Assembly: GCA_002914805.1 (NCBI GenBank)
Contig: JXTB01000142.1
Coordinates: 644,727-708,726, forward strand
Origin: Parasponia andersonii
Lineage: Eukaryota > Streptophyta > Magnoliopsida > Rosales > Cannabaceae
DNA: 64,000 nucleotides
Direction of reading: 5' to 3'
A program made the position numbers and the translations under genes. The notes under the pieces are model-generated. The model did no database searches. It was not told the origin of the DNA and worked only from the letters and a program-made list of their open reading frames with translations. This document shows, piece by piece, positions 25,445 through 36,452 of this stretch (positions within the stretch are counted from its first letter, which is position 1; every line of letters starts with the position of its first letter).

Positions 25445-26812
25445 CTAGCTTTGTTCTTCATTACCTACCATAACACAATTAGGCAGCTCGTTGAGATCAA
25501 ACTCTAGCACCCTGCGAGTAGTAGCTTTAGTAGTACATCTGTTGCCTCCAAGCAGGTCCACTTCCGACGATGACGCTATCTGATCATCATCCGTCATAGT
25601 CATACTCGGGTCAGCTAGTTCAGTTGGTAAAGTTACATCATGTGACCTCACATGGTGCATTTCTGAATCCTCAGCAGTTGTAGCGTTTGAGAATTTTTTA
25701 TCCTCAATCTCACCACAAATATTTGTCAATTTGGAGTACACAGTTTCCACTACTTGAAATTCTTTCTTACTAGTAGTACTACTCTTCTTGTAATTGTCCT
25801 TGTTGTGAGTGGATCTATGCCCTCCCAAGGCTTGGAATGTCGAAAAAGATTTATCACAGCTACTACATTTGTACAAATTAGTAGTAGTAGTACTAGTACT
25901 AACCTTCTTGTTAGAAACATTTTCCTGATCCGATTCAATACTACCACTAACACTAGCACTCTTTCTTTTCTTTTCTTCCGAACAGTACTTGATTTTCTTC
26001 TTTTTCATCGCCCTAACATCACATGGCTGATCATTAAACAAAACATGTTTTTCTTCAGAATTACATGTGTCAATACCACAAGTAGTAGTGGTAGTACTGA
26101 ACCTTAACAAAGTACCCTTCTCAGAAACTGCTCTTACCTTAAGCTTCTTCTTCTTCTTCAACAACCACAAATCTCCGGAGCGAGAGAGATTGAGGAGACC
26201 GTCAGCAGCAGCCACTGCCGGGTTAACGGTCCGGCCTCTCCTGTCGGTCTTAGACCAGCTCGGTGGTATAATTTCTGATAAATCAACGGCTGTGATTGCA
26301 GCAGTGGACATAGTCTTGTTGATATCATGATCATAATCATCGTCGGCTTCTCCCTCATCATCGTCATCATCATCATCATCAGCCGCGTCGTCGTCATCAT
26401 CCGATTTCGGCTTTTGGGCATCATGGGAACAACTTATTCTCTCAGAGGCTAACATCATTGGAGGCTGAATACCTCTCCACTCCCTTTCGGGATGAGATCT
26501 CATGTGTCCAGACAATGCCTTAGTCGATGGGAAATCTTTGCCACAGACACAACACAAGTTTTCATTAGTAGCTGCATCCTTCATGTTCGGATTCTTCGCC
26601 TTCATTGTCTTAAAGTGACCATTAATACATTCATCGGGAGTTGAAGCAGCAGCACGGCGTTCAGTCTGGATGTGAAATCTCTTGTGACCTCCCAAAGCCT
26701 TGCCGGAGCTAAACCCTTTGCCGCAGATTGTGCATACATGAGTTAAGAGAGGATCGTTCACTTCTAGATAGCTCGAGCCGCCATTGATGAACACTTGCTC
26801 CTCTTTTTCCAT
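25445..26812 (-). CDS. Three-finger C2H2 zinc-finger protein with EAR repressor motif
   Basis: This is an intronless 455-aa protein. Finger 1 spans residues 25-47 (C27, C30, H43, H47) with KALGGH. Finger 2 spans 87-107 (C87, C90, H103, H107) with KALSGH. Finger 3 spans about 314-336 (C316, C319, H332, H336) with QALGGH. These are plant-specific variants of the QALGGH finger, as in the ZAT group of C2H2 regulators. The C-terminus carries FDLNELP (438-444), an EAR-type motif known to recruit TOPLESS co-repressors, so a nuclear transcriptional repressor is the likely role. Basic lysine clusters (about 218-228 and 265-285) could be nuclear localisation signals. An aspartate run (about 137-160) comes from a GAT/GAC triplet repeat and may vary in length between individuals. 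Target genes and the exact orthologue are unknown. Confidence 0.93.
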   Translation of the reverse strand: MEKEEQVFINGGSSYLEVNDPLLTHVCTICGKGFSSGKALGGHKRFHIQTERRAAASTPDECINGHFKTMKAKNPNMKDAATNENLCCVCGKDFPSTKALSGHMRSHPEREWRGIQPPMMLASERISCSHDAQKPKSDDDDDAADDDDDDDDEGEADDDYDHDINKTMSTAAITAVDLSEIIPPSWSKTDRRGRTVNPAVAAADGLLNLSRSGDLWLLKKKKKLKVRAVSEKGTLLRFSTTTTTCGIDTCNSEEKHVLFNDQPCDVRAMKKKKIKYCSEEKKRKSASVSGSIESDQENVSNKKVSTSTTTTNLYKCSSCDKSFSTFQALGGHRSTHNKDNYKKSSTTSKKEFQVVETVYSKLTNICGEIEDKKFSNATTAEDSEMHHVRSHDVTLPTELADPSMTMTDDDQIASSSEVDLLGGNRCTTKATTRRVLEFDLNELPNCVMVGNEEQS

Positions 26813-27060
26813 CTTTTCTCTCTTTAATTAGAAAAAGACTGCAAAACTGAATAAAATAAACCCAGAGAATTTAAAAAGAAAGAAAGAAAAAGTTCGAAGA
26901 AGAAAAGAAAAGCTGCTTATATATTTAGAGAGATGGATAGTACTACTATGTACCGAATGATCAGGAGAGACTGAAGAGTTTTAGAGCTAAGTGGTATTCT
27001 ACAGTTTAGGGTTACAAGAGCAGAACAAAGGATATTAACAGAAGAAGAAGATCAATACTA

Positions 27061-27106
27061 AAATTAAGAAATAAATATTTAGAAATAAGTATTTATTTCT
27101 TAATTT
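27061..27106. repeat. Short near-perfect inverted repeat about 250 bp upstream of the zinc-finger ATG
   Basis: The arms AAATTAAGAAATAAATATTT and AAGTATTTATTTCTTAATTT are reverse complements except for one base, with a 6-base loop. It would form a hairpin of about 20 bp. It sits in the presumed promoter of the minus-strand zinc-finger gene. Confidence 0.85.
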
Positions 27107-29029
27107 GAGATGTAAATGGTCGGTTAATAATGGATACAAAAAATTTGCTGTTGGCATTGGTTGATAAATTTTCGGGCAAGTACAACGCATTGATTGGATT
27201 AAATTTCGGCACTATGAAATAAATTTTAAAAAGAAAATATCAAGGAAAAAGAATTCAAAGATATTTAAAAAAAAAAACAATTAAGTCATTCTTCATTAAG
27301 TTTCCAAAATTATAACAGATCTTCCATTGCCAATGAATCCTTTATTAATGCAATTAATTAATTAAACATCTTTTGGCAAACCTTTCTTCTTCCATATTTG
27401 GTTTTCGGTTTCTGCAAGTATATGCACCATCTCCCATTTAATAATATATGATAATTCTCTAATATATATATACATATATATATATATATGATATGTGATA
27501 CGACTTTTGATTTTTTTTCCTAATTTGTTACGACTTTTTGACTTTTTACACTTAAAGTTTTCTCCAATAATATTATTATGTATATCTTGTTTCACTTCAT
27601 CCACTCATCTTAACCTTGATAATTCTTTACGTGTTTATTTAAGAAAATATAGCAAAGGGGGAATTTATAAAAGGATAAATTCTAAGGGTTATCTTTATTT
27701 ATTTATTTACATGTTTTTTTCTATAATTGTTGGAACAATCAGATATAAGATATATTTTAAGTTTTAAATACTTTTAATCTAAGTTCAAATGCTTTCTAAA
27801 ACACATCCACACTAACCATCGGAAGATATATTCTTTTATTGTGTTTTTTCTTTTCAGTCAAAAACGCACAAAACCTTATCTTCTGCACTTGTGCGCTTTC
27901 TTTTCTTAATAGCAAAATGAAATCGATCTTTCATTCGGGGGGGAAAAAAAATCCATTCCAAAAAATAAAAATAAAGAAAAAAATTTATGGACGCCAAGAA
28001 TTGCAGAGCAGAGAAAAAGGAGTAATGCAGTGAGAACCAGAACTGTTGGAGACTTTTCTAATATAAGAATTAGAGTCAACTATCCTGTAAATGCAGAGAA
28101 TCAATTACAATAAAAGAGTGTATTTCAGAAATTGAGGATTCATGCCTTTTCACCTCCTGTATTGGTATCCAAGAGTTGGACTTTCTCGATTAATTTTCTT
28201 GAGCACTATTGACTCATTTTTAATGGATTGATAATTCCAATATTGTAAAAGGGGTAATACCAATATTCTGAGCTTAAAAGGGTTTGCTAAATGTGGGTAA
28301 TGATTGTCAGATTTTTACAAAAATATGAGGACAGGAATAGTGTGGGGAGCTCACAAAAATTCATGGGAAAATAATGGAAATGTAATTCTTTTGATCCCAT
28401 GTCCAGGGCTGTTTGGTACAAGGAATACTAAATTTTCATATTAATGAAAAAGTTAAAGAGTGTAATGTGTGTTAAGATTAATGCCCCTAATTTTTTTTTT
28501 ATTACAGCAATAAAATTATATTTCTACCACTGTAGGTTTTTACTATGATGAAGAAAAATGATTACTAAGAAATCTTACTCCTCATGCTCTCAAATTTTTC
28601 TATGATTTTCACTGTGACTTTTCGAATTTCTTCTAATCTCGCTTATTTAAATTTGGCTCCTTAATTTCCTTAACATAGAGAAACAAAAAGGTAAATACAT
28701 TTGTAAAACCCCAAAAATACCACTTACTATATACCCATACCGGTAAAATTTTGTCAATTCGTATGTGTGTAGCTCAAGATATTTCGTCTTGGACGATCTT
28801 AGGAGTATAATTATGTTCCACATATCTAATAATATGGCTGCCAAAAAACCTAAATAACTATATTTGACTGTGTAATCGAATTTTGTTCATAACTCTTGGG
28901 ATATCAAAAACATATGTTTTGTTTCTATAAGAATACATTTATTTTTTATCTTTTCTCTTAAAATAATTGAAATATGTTATAAAACTAAAGAAAAATATAA
29001 TGAAAATTGCATAAACTAAATTGAAGAGA
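27107..29029. other. Intergenic region upstream of the zinc-finger gene
   Basis: There is no gene I can support. A TA-rich microsatellite lies near 27461-27489. A weak primer-binding-site-like string (ATTGGTATCCAAGAG, 28161) might mark an LTR remnant, but nothing else supports that. Confidence 0.5.
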
Positions 29030-30149
29030 AATCACTTTAAGAAAACATGAATGGAGCGGTGATTCTAAAGTGGGATATTGTCGCTGCCAAAAGTTCGTTG
29101 GTATAAATACTTAAAGTGGCGACACATGTGATCTTTGTATTGGATCATTTATAACGGCGATAGTTGTCCCCACTAAAAAGTCGACAAAAATGTCATCTGG
29201 CAGACAATTATCGCCATTTTAGAATAAATTTTTATTTTTATTAAATAATTAATTAAAATAATAAATTATCGCCACTTTATATGGAATTTTGTTCTTTTAG
29301 TAATTAATTATTTCACATATTTATTTAAAATAATTATTTTTTATACATTTATTTTTTAAACTATAAAAAATAATTTAAATTTAAATAAATAAAAATTATA
29401 TTAAGATAAACCAAATAAAGTAATCATTAATAAAAAAAATAAATTAAGTAATATTTAAAATGACATTAATATTAAATATAGCTATTTGAAACNTGATTGC
29501 TGTTGTTGAGCGATCATCTCCTCAATGGCCACCTTTTGCTGCTAGGTTATCGTCATGTATTGCTGACTCTCTTATATATATCACTCGATATCCTCAGGTA
29601 CTAGCGATGTAAAGTTTGGCAAGGCAAATCTAGTACTAGAAGCAGATTTACTCAACTTACGTCTGACATCTCTCCTAAATCTGTGACGTGTGCTGAAAAT
29701 CTCATCCGTAATATGAACATCAGTGACAAAAACAAATGAGCTTGAAGCAGATTAGGAAGATACTTGAGACCAAGTGTTCTGAATCTTAAGTATCTTATTC
29801 TGTAAAAATATTAAAATTAGTATATAAAAAAAAGAGATATTTTGTTTAAAAAAAATTAATTGATGGCATATGTAATTGGCATCAAATTGTGCATTCGGCC
29901 ATTTGGTCCGCTCAGTAAAATAACGGTATTTGAAACTCTCAGGAACTAGTTGAAGCTTGCCAATAGTAGGATTGCGCTGCAAAAATATTTTAGGTGACAT
30001 AATTTTTTATTAAAATTTAATGTTTTAAAAATAAAAAGTATTATAAGAAAAATTACAATTTTATTACCCTTTTATAGCATTCGTGAGCAATAGAAGTGGC
30101 ATGTATAATAATGAAAAATATATTATAATTAGAAAATATAGAGGTATAT

Positions 30150-31030
30150 TGGGTATTTTATTACTTGTATAAGTAGTTGAGTTACTAGAAAGGTGTTTTG
30201 TTATTCTATGGGTATTTTCAGTATTTTGTGAATTAAATGTGAATTTTTGGATATTATTGTAAAAATATGCTACTTTTAGTAATAAATTACTTATAGGGGT
30301 AATTTAGGTATAATTATATTTTGGTTAATTCCTTATTTTAGCTATATTGTTGTTAACATAAGGGCATTTTCGATTTTGGTAATATTATAAACTTAGGGTT
30401 AATCTTAGTTTTCTGATTTGTAAGGATGATTATGTAATTTTGTACTAAAATGGGTACTTAAAGTACTTATGGATGACTATAGGACGGTTATTGGTACTTT
30501 TTACTTAGGGGTAACCATAGGGGCATTATGGGTATTTTGTTATACGAGGGATATTTTGGGTTTTTTTATAATTAACGAGGTATTTTTAGTACTATTGTCA
30601 ACGTATGGGTATTTTTGGAATTTGATTAGTTGTGGGGATATTATGAGTATTTTATTACTTCTAGGGATATTTTCAGTATTTTATTACATGTACGAATAAT
30701 TTGGGTATTTATTAGTTGTAGCGGCATTTTAGTAACTATATAGGGATTATGGGTATTTTTTTTGAATTAAATGGCTAATTTTGGATATCATTGTGAACAT
30801 ATGAGTATTTTTAGAATTTGATTAGTTGTAGGGCTATTTAGGGTATTTTATTACTTGTAGGGGTAATTTCAGTATTTATTTACATAAACAGGTAATTTGG
30901 ATATTTTATTAGTTGTAGCGGCATTTTAGTAGCAATAAGGACAGTTTGGATATTTTGTTACATTAGGATATTTTGGAAATTTTTAAGAATTAAATGGCCA
31001 TTTTGAAATATAAAGTGCATTTTGGGTGTT
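30150..31030 (+). repeat. Degenerate G/T-rich repeat built on GGGTATTTT
   Basis: The string GGGTATTTT occurs exactly six times, near 30151, 30210, 30531, 30606, 30751 and 30841. Many near copies (GGATATTTT, GAGTATTTT, GGTAATTTT) alternate with ATTAGTTGTAG / TTACTTGTAG blocks. The strand bias (G and T on the plus strand) is strong and ends abruptly near 31030. A 76-aa open frame at 30469-30699 is a by-product of the repeat. Confidence 0.75.
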
Positions 31031-31856
31031 TTATATAAATAAATTACTTCTTATATAATTCATTTAATTATAAACCTAATCATTAATTTCATTATTAAGT
31101 TGTTCACTAATTAAAATAATTTATTTATATAAATATAATAATAATTTCTATAAGCATTATATTGCAATTAAAATTATTATGTATTTTATCCAATATTAAA
31201 ACTAATTTACTTAAATACTTCAAACATAATTATGAGTAATTATAAATTAATAACAAATGCATAAATATCAAAATTATCATCTAAAAATTCCAAAATTATA
31301 GACTATTATCATATATAATAAATTTATCATAAAAAACTTCACTAAAAATAATCATAATTATAAATATAACTTTTTCAATCCTAATTTCACAAACTAAAAA
31401 TATTAAAATTTTTCTCCTTATTCTAACTTTTTCTACTTATTCTAACTTTTTACTCCTAATATCACAAGCTTTTTTCTCAAATTTTTTCAATTCAAAATTT
31501 CATCCAAAATCATCCATAATCAAATTTCTACAATATTCCACATAACTACAAAATTAATTTTCTACAATATACTATATATTAAAATTTTGTATATATCAAA
31601 AATTTCCACATTTTCCCACAAAATAACAAAAAATCTTATTTCATAATCCTAAACCAAAAACCAAAATTCACAAAAACTTTACAAAACACCAAAATCCATA
31701 TTCTATATTCATTAAATCTCAAATATCCAACAAAACATAAATTTCTAACATATTTATTATTTTACCAGAATATCAAAAATACAAAATTCATCATAATTTA
31801 AAAAACAATATACTAACCTCTCTTGTTTGTATAAACCCAATATAAATTATCCAAAT

Positions 31857-33788
31857 ATGTAACGTCCTCCAATTCTACACACATACGTAAAAGATATTTG
31901 TTTAAATATTTAATGAGATCAGGAGATGCTACTCGATTTGGAACTGATAAAATCAGGAAAAATTAAAACTTTTTAAATTTTCTAAAAGAAAAAAAGAAAA
32001 TTATACTCATAATTATACATACTCTAATATATACATATATACACTCTTACAAAGTGGACATCTCCTAAAAAAATACATAATATACACACAGTCAAAATAA
32101 GTATAAAATCCTCTGTCAGAAAACCACAATGTCAAAAATACTCATATACACAAGTCTCAGTCAGAAAGTAGGCACTCCTCTGATCTCAAATATCAACTGT
32201 AACCTCTGCAATGTAAGAATATGGGTGAATTTGAAACTCAGTAAGTAACATATGCGACGCAGAATGTATATAACATGAAATAAATAATCATTTGATTGGG
32301 ATCCTGGTGTATATTGTATTGTCTAACAAGACCGTGAATCGCATATTGAGCCACTCAAAGAACATATAACATATCATGAGCTATATGGAGGTCTCAAACC
32401 CAAGAGAATCTCCTCTGTGTACAACAGAAGTCTATCCCATACTGTCATCAGAGTTTTTCTAAAGAAACCATAGTGTCGCCAAAAGGACCAAAATGTTCCC
32501 GAAGGAACTAGAGTGCCCCCAAAGAAACTATATCACGCATTTGGGTGCTAGTCCGCCACACCCTATTCACTAATACTCATCATATAATATAAATATACTA
32601 CGTGTTCATGTTTCATACAAAATGGAATGATGTATGTACACATATCTGTAGATTTTATTTCCACAAACTTCAAAAATTCACAGAAATAAATAATTTCTTA
32701 CATTGTAAGCGTGATGTTACTTACCTTGATCTTGAGCTTCTTTGCATTTTCTTTTTCTGTGAAATGCTTTTCGCTCTTGGTACAGTTGGCATGCTCCTAT
32801 TATTATTATTATTATTTAAAAGATATATTTCTATAATCGCTAAGCTCATAATGATAGATAAATTTACATTTCAAACTTAGACTAAAATAAATAGATTTTT
32901 TTTTTTGTTGAACAACATTTCTCCTAGCTTAAAAACATCAATTCATTGCTCTAATCAAATTTGTGGATCCAAAAATATTAAACAAGGAATATCCCATGTG
33001 TACACAATACCATAATACAAAGAAACAAGGGAAACCAAAACCTCATTTTATTCCAAGTATTCCAGCAGTTAAAATATTTATTTTTAAATAATAAACGTCA
33101 AATTTATTGCTCAGAATCAATGAATATACAATAATAGTGTACTTGGAAACTAGTATAAATAGAAACGGTTAAATTAGCATGATCAAAGCTATCCTTTTTC
33201 TTTTATCACTAGATTTGATTTAAAACCGATTTTTATATGACTAAACAGCCATTAAGTGAAGAAATCAATTAAGAAATCTCAATTACAAAAGTAATTTTAT
33301 GTATACCTTATACCTACAGCAAGAATAGAGACAATATATATATATATATACACAATATATATATATAATGTATGGATATAGAAACGTAAATCTTAAACTA
33401 CTTATTAAATAAGCAATAAAGGGCTTATAAGAATTCTAATTAATAACTACTATAGTAGACAGTAAAAGAAATACTTTCAAGATTAAAGTAAGAGTGCAAG
33501 ACGGTATATCCTTTAGCGTACTTATTCTTAACTAACTATAAATATATAGACGACTTTTATACAGGGTTAAAAAAGCAGAGCTGAGAGAATAAACATGGAA
33601 GGGGAGCAATTCTTTTTGTTTCTGTTCGTGAGTGTACAAGATCATATTAAATAGTATGGTTAATGCCCCAAAGTCTTGCCGACATCACCAAGTCGGTTTC
33701 TACATGATTCCAACTCGTTTTCTTTTCGTGATAGAGAAAATAATACCATATATCATGTAAATGAATTAATAACAATAATAATAATACA
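31857..33788. mobile_element. Probable solo LTR nested inside the CACTA element
   Basis: It opens TGTAACGTCCTCC and closes ATAATAATACA, flanked by AAATA on both sides (31852-31856 and 33789-33793). The opening resembles the solo LTR at 58128 (TGTAACACTCC), and both have an ACTCAGTAAGTAA / GCCCAGTAAGTAA block. Inside, at about 32461-32540, is a degenerate 20-bp tandem array (GAAACCATAGTGTCGCC and relatives). The AT-rich target duplication could match by chance, so the right end is less certain than the left. Confidence 0.5.
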
Positions 33789-34597
33789 AAATAAGCATCA
33801 GACCAAAGTTTAATGAGTTACACGATTTGCAAGTTCTAGAAATGCACTCGATATACTTTATTTTATGTTCTAATGTATATCAAAATTAATTTAGATATAA
33901 GGGTATCGGCAATTAGAAACTTATAGATAATGCCATTGTAAAAAAATTGAACCCTTACTCTTAGGCATACGGAAACTCTTATTAAACATTCAAAATAAAG
34001 ACAGAAATAACCATATAATAATCAATTTGATTCAAATATTCATCAAATAAAATGTGAAAAAATAATTTAAAAGTGAAAACTACATATCATATTAAATTAA
34101 TTAATTCTAACAATACTCCTTAATTTAATAAAGTGTCAAATGATCATGTGAAAAAAATAAACTAACACCTCAAACATATACCATTGAGTGTGCTCGAGCA
34201 TTTCACTCCAAACTTACTTAACAAACAAGGATTATAAAATAATCAATATAGTGAAATAAATACTCAAAACTATTTCTACTTAAATGCATTTATATATATG
34301 TAAAAAAAAAACTATGCCATCATGCTATTATTAGTTTTTTAATTATATGAAGAAACTAGTGTCATTTGTGAATTTCGGATATCACAAAATATTTTCTACA
34401 AACATAAAATACAAATAAATAAATAAAAATTAAATTTTCAACTAAAAACTAATAAAATAAATTAAATATAATAAATATATAATAAAAACTAACCCATGAG
34501 AGGAGGAGCAAGTTGAGACAGTAACAGAGGGAGGAGGTAGCGGTAGCGGGAGGCGACACCAGTGAAGAAGGAAGAGGCAATGGCAGCGGTTGGAGTT

Positions 34598-34599
<2 letters not shown>

Positions 34600-34638
<39 letters not shown>

Positions 34639-34690
34639 GAGATATATAGAGAGAAAGCGAGTGAGTGAGTAAGAGAAAGTGAGAGAGTGT
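34600..34690. repeat. GA-rich microsatellite in the right part of the CACTA element
   Basis: A (GA)n run of about 34 bases is followed by GAGAAAG/GTGAGTGAG-type repeats. The serine/leucine-rich open frames on the minus strand are caused by this repeat. Confidence 0.85.
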
Positions 34691-35295
34691 GAAAGTTAAG
34701 GAGGAAAAAAAAACAAAAAGGAAGATGAAACGGTGCTGCAAATCTAGAAGGTTTTAACATTGTTGCTGCTTTAGGACTACATGTCACTGCTTTAGTTTTT
34801 TTTTCTCGGGAATATAATTCTGGTGTTTAATTAGACCGCCAAAACTTTTACGAAATATTTAAAGCGGCGACTTTTAAAGTTTAATTCTTTTTATTATTTA
34901 TAATTACTTTTTCAATTAAAAGTTTTATTCGAATTAAAAATGGTTGCCGCTTTAGAATTTAAAAAAATTAGAAAATATATACATTTATTATTTACAATTA
35001 TTTTATTTTATTCTAATTAAAAAGTCTAAAGCGATAACTTCAATTACCCTAAAAAATAAGATATTTTTAGCCTCATCTAAAGCGGCGACATTGTTTTAGA
35101 GTTTTTGGTTGGAATATTTTGCACCACTTGGCGTACTTGATCTAGAATGGCGACAATTGTCGCTGCTTTATAGTTTTTAGTGGGAATTTTTAGTAGTTGC
35201 TACTAATGCCAGATTTGTCACTACTTTTAATACGAGCTAAAACGTTGTCATTGCTATAGATGTCCTCGCTCTATTATCCATTTGTTGTAGTGAAT

Positions 35296-36433
35296 ATTAT
35301 AGAGATAGTAATCATTCTATTCACTACTATAGAAATAATTTTCCATGCTACTTTATGAATGACGTGGTATATCTACCACGTTGCTTATAAAAGCGATATG
35401 AAAACAAGAAACATGGTAGAACCACGTCATATTTTGTCGCTTTAAATGTAGTATGTTGACCAATTACGTCGCTCCTAATATAAAACGAGATTCTGACTCA
35501 TAGAAATAAGTTGTCATATCTAGATAAACATTTGTCCATTATTATTTTTTGTTAAAAAACTAATAGTTTGTGATAAAATGACTATTCTTATACCAATTGC
35601 ATAATTTAGGGGTCATTATTACGTAAGTTTAAAGTTCGAGTGCCAAAGTAGTACAATGAGTATAATTCAAGTGTCATTACCATTATTGTCCCATTAACCA
35701 ATTTTTTCTGAGTATAGGATTGCAAATGGTTATAGACCCTCTATAAATTCAATTGTAAATCTTAGTGTTTACAGTAGACTATCTTAAATTATGTAATTGT
35801 TACAACAATAGTTATTTTGATTACAAATTTTTAATTCTTTTAATGGAAAAGAAACATGTATAAAGCGTATAAGTGCATTGTTTAATTCTGGGAGTTGGAA
35901 TCTAGTTCGTAGCATAGTTATTAAATTCTGCTGTGTTTTGGATATGACTCATTTTTATTAAAATTTTAATAATTAATAATAAAAATATTATTATTATAAT
36001 AATTATATAATTTTTAGTAATCTAGGATTGTAAATTCGAAATCTTGTCTCATACCATTATTTTCAAATTATATGTTTTACGAATGACTTATTTGCATTAA
36101 ACAATTTAACAATTTATAATAAAAGAGTTATTATTGTAATAATTTGATACTTTAAAGTTCAAGAATTAAAATACTAAATGGCATAACAAGTATAATTAAA
36201 TGGTATTTATGGAATCAACCCTAAATAAAACCCACTGCTTGAGCAGTTTTCTCCTGTAACCTGCACCGTTTTCTTCACAAAGTCACCCTCCAACCAAAAC
36301 AAACAGCCAACAACCATGAATGAAAAGGACAAGTTAGAGAACAAAAATATGGGCCGAAGATTGATTCCTTTTACTTTACACTGAATTTGAGTGTATATCT
36401 CCAGATTGAGCCCCAAGCTCATCCTTCTTTCTG
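35296..36433. other. Intergenic and presumed promoter region of ISPE
   Basis: There is no gene. CACTACTATAGAAATAA at 35322 resembles another CACTA terminus but has no partner. ACGTGGTA-TATC-TACCACGT at 35362-35381 is a perfect palindrome with ABRE-like ACGTGG cores, about 1.1 kb before the ISPE start. A small open frame (ATG 36316 to TGA 36384, 22 aa) lies in what may be the ISPE leader. Confidence 0.5.
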
Positions 36434-36451
36434 ATGTTCCTTGATGACTAA
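36434..36451 (+). promoter_or_regulatory. Possible 5-codon upstream ORF abutting the ISPE start
   Basis: ATG at 36434 reads MFLDD then TAA at 36449-36451. It overlaps the weak in-frame ATG at 36444 and stops one base before the ATG at 36453. If the leader includes it, it would favour initiation at 36453. The transcript start is unknown. Confidence 0.3.
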
Positions 36452-36452
36452 T

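Larger units (their letters stand above)
29033..35292. mobile_element. Decayed CACTA-type DNA transposon with AAT target duplication
   Basis: The right end reads TTTGTTGTAGTG, the inverse of a CACTACAACAAA terminus; the left end, CACTTTAAGAAAA, is a mutated partner. Both are flanked by AAT (29030-29032 and 35293-35295), the 3-bp duplication expected for CACTA elements. Subterminal motifs with GCGGCGAC / GTCGCTGC cores recur at both ends (29080-29290 and 34850-35270) in both orientations, as expected for binding sites of the transposase. The interior holds no intact transposase; the minus-strand frames near 29500-30000 may be its remains but are too decayed to name. A solo LTR and a G/T-rich repeat occupy much of the interior. 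Confidence 0.7.

Noticed and set aside
26067..26330. Open frames on the plus strand opposite the zinc-finger gene
   Set aside because: They are shadows of the coding strand caused by biased codon use.
30469..30699. 76-aa open frame with membrane-like hydrophobic residues
   Set aside because: It is created by the GGGTATTTT repeat; there is no family resemblance, and codon composition follows the repeat.
34442..34787. Leucine/serine-rich frames on the minus strand
   Set aside because: They are produced by the GA microsatellite inside the CACTA element.
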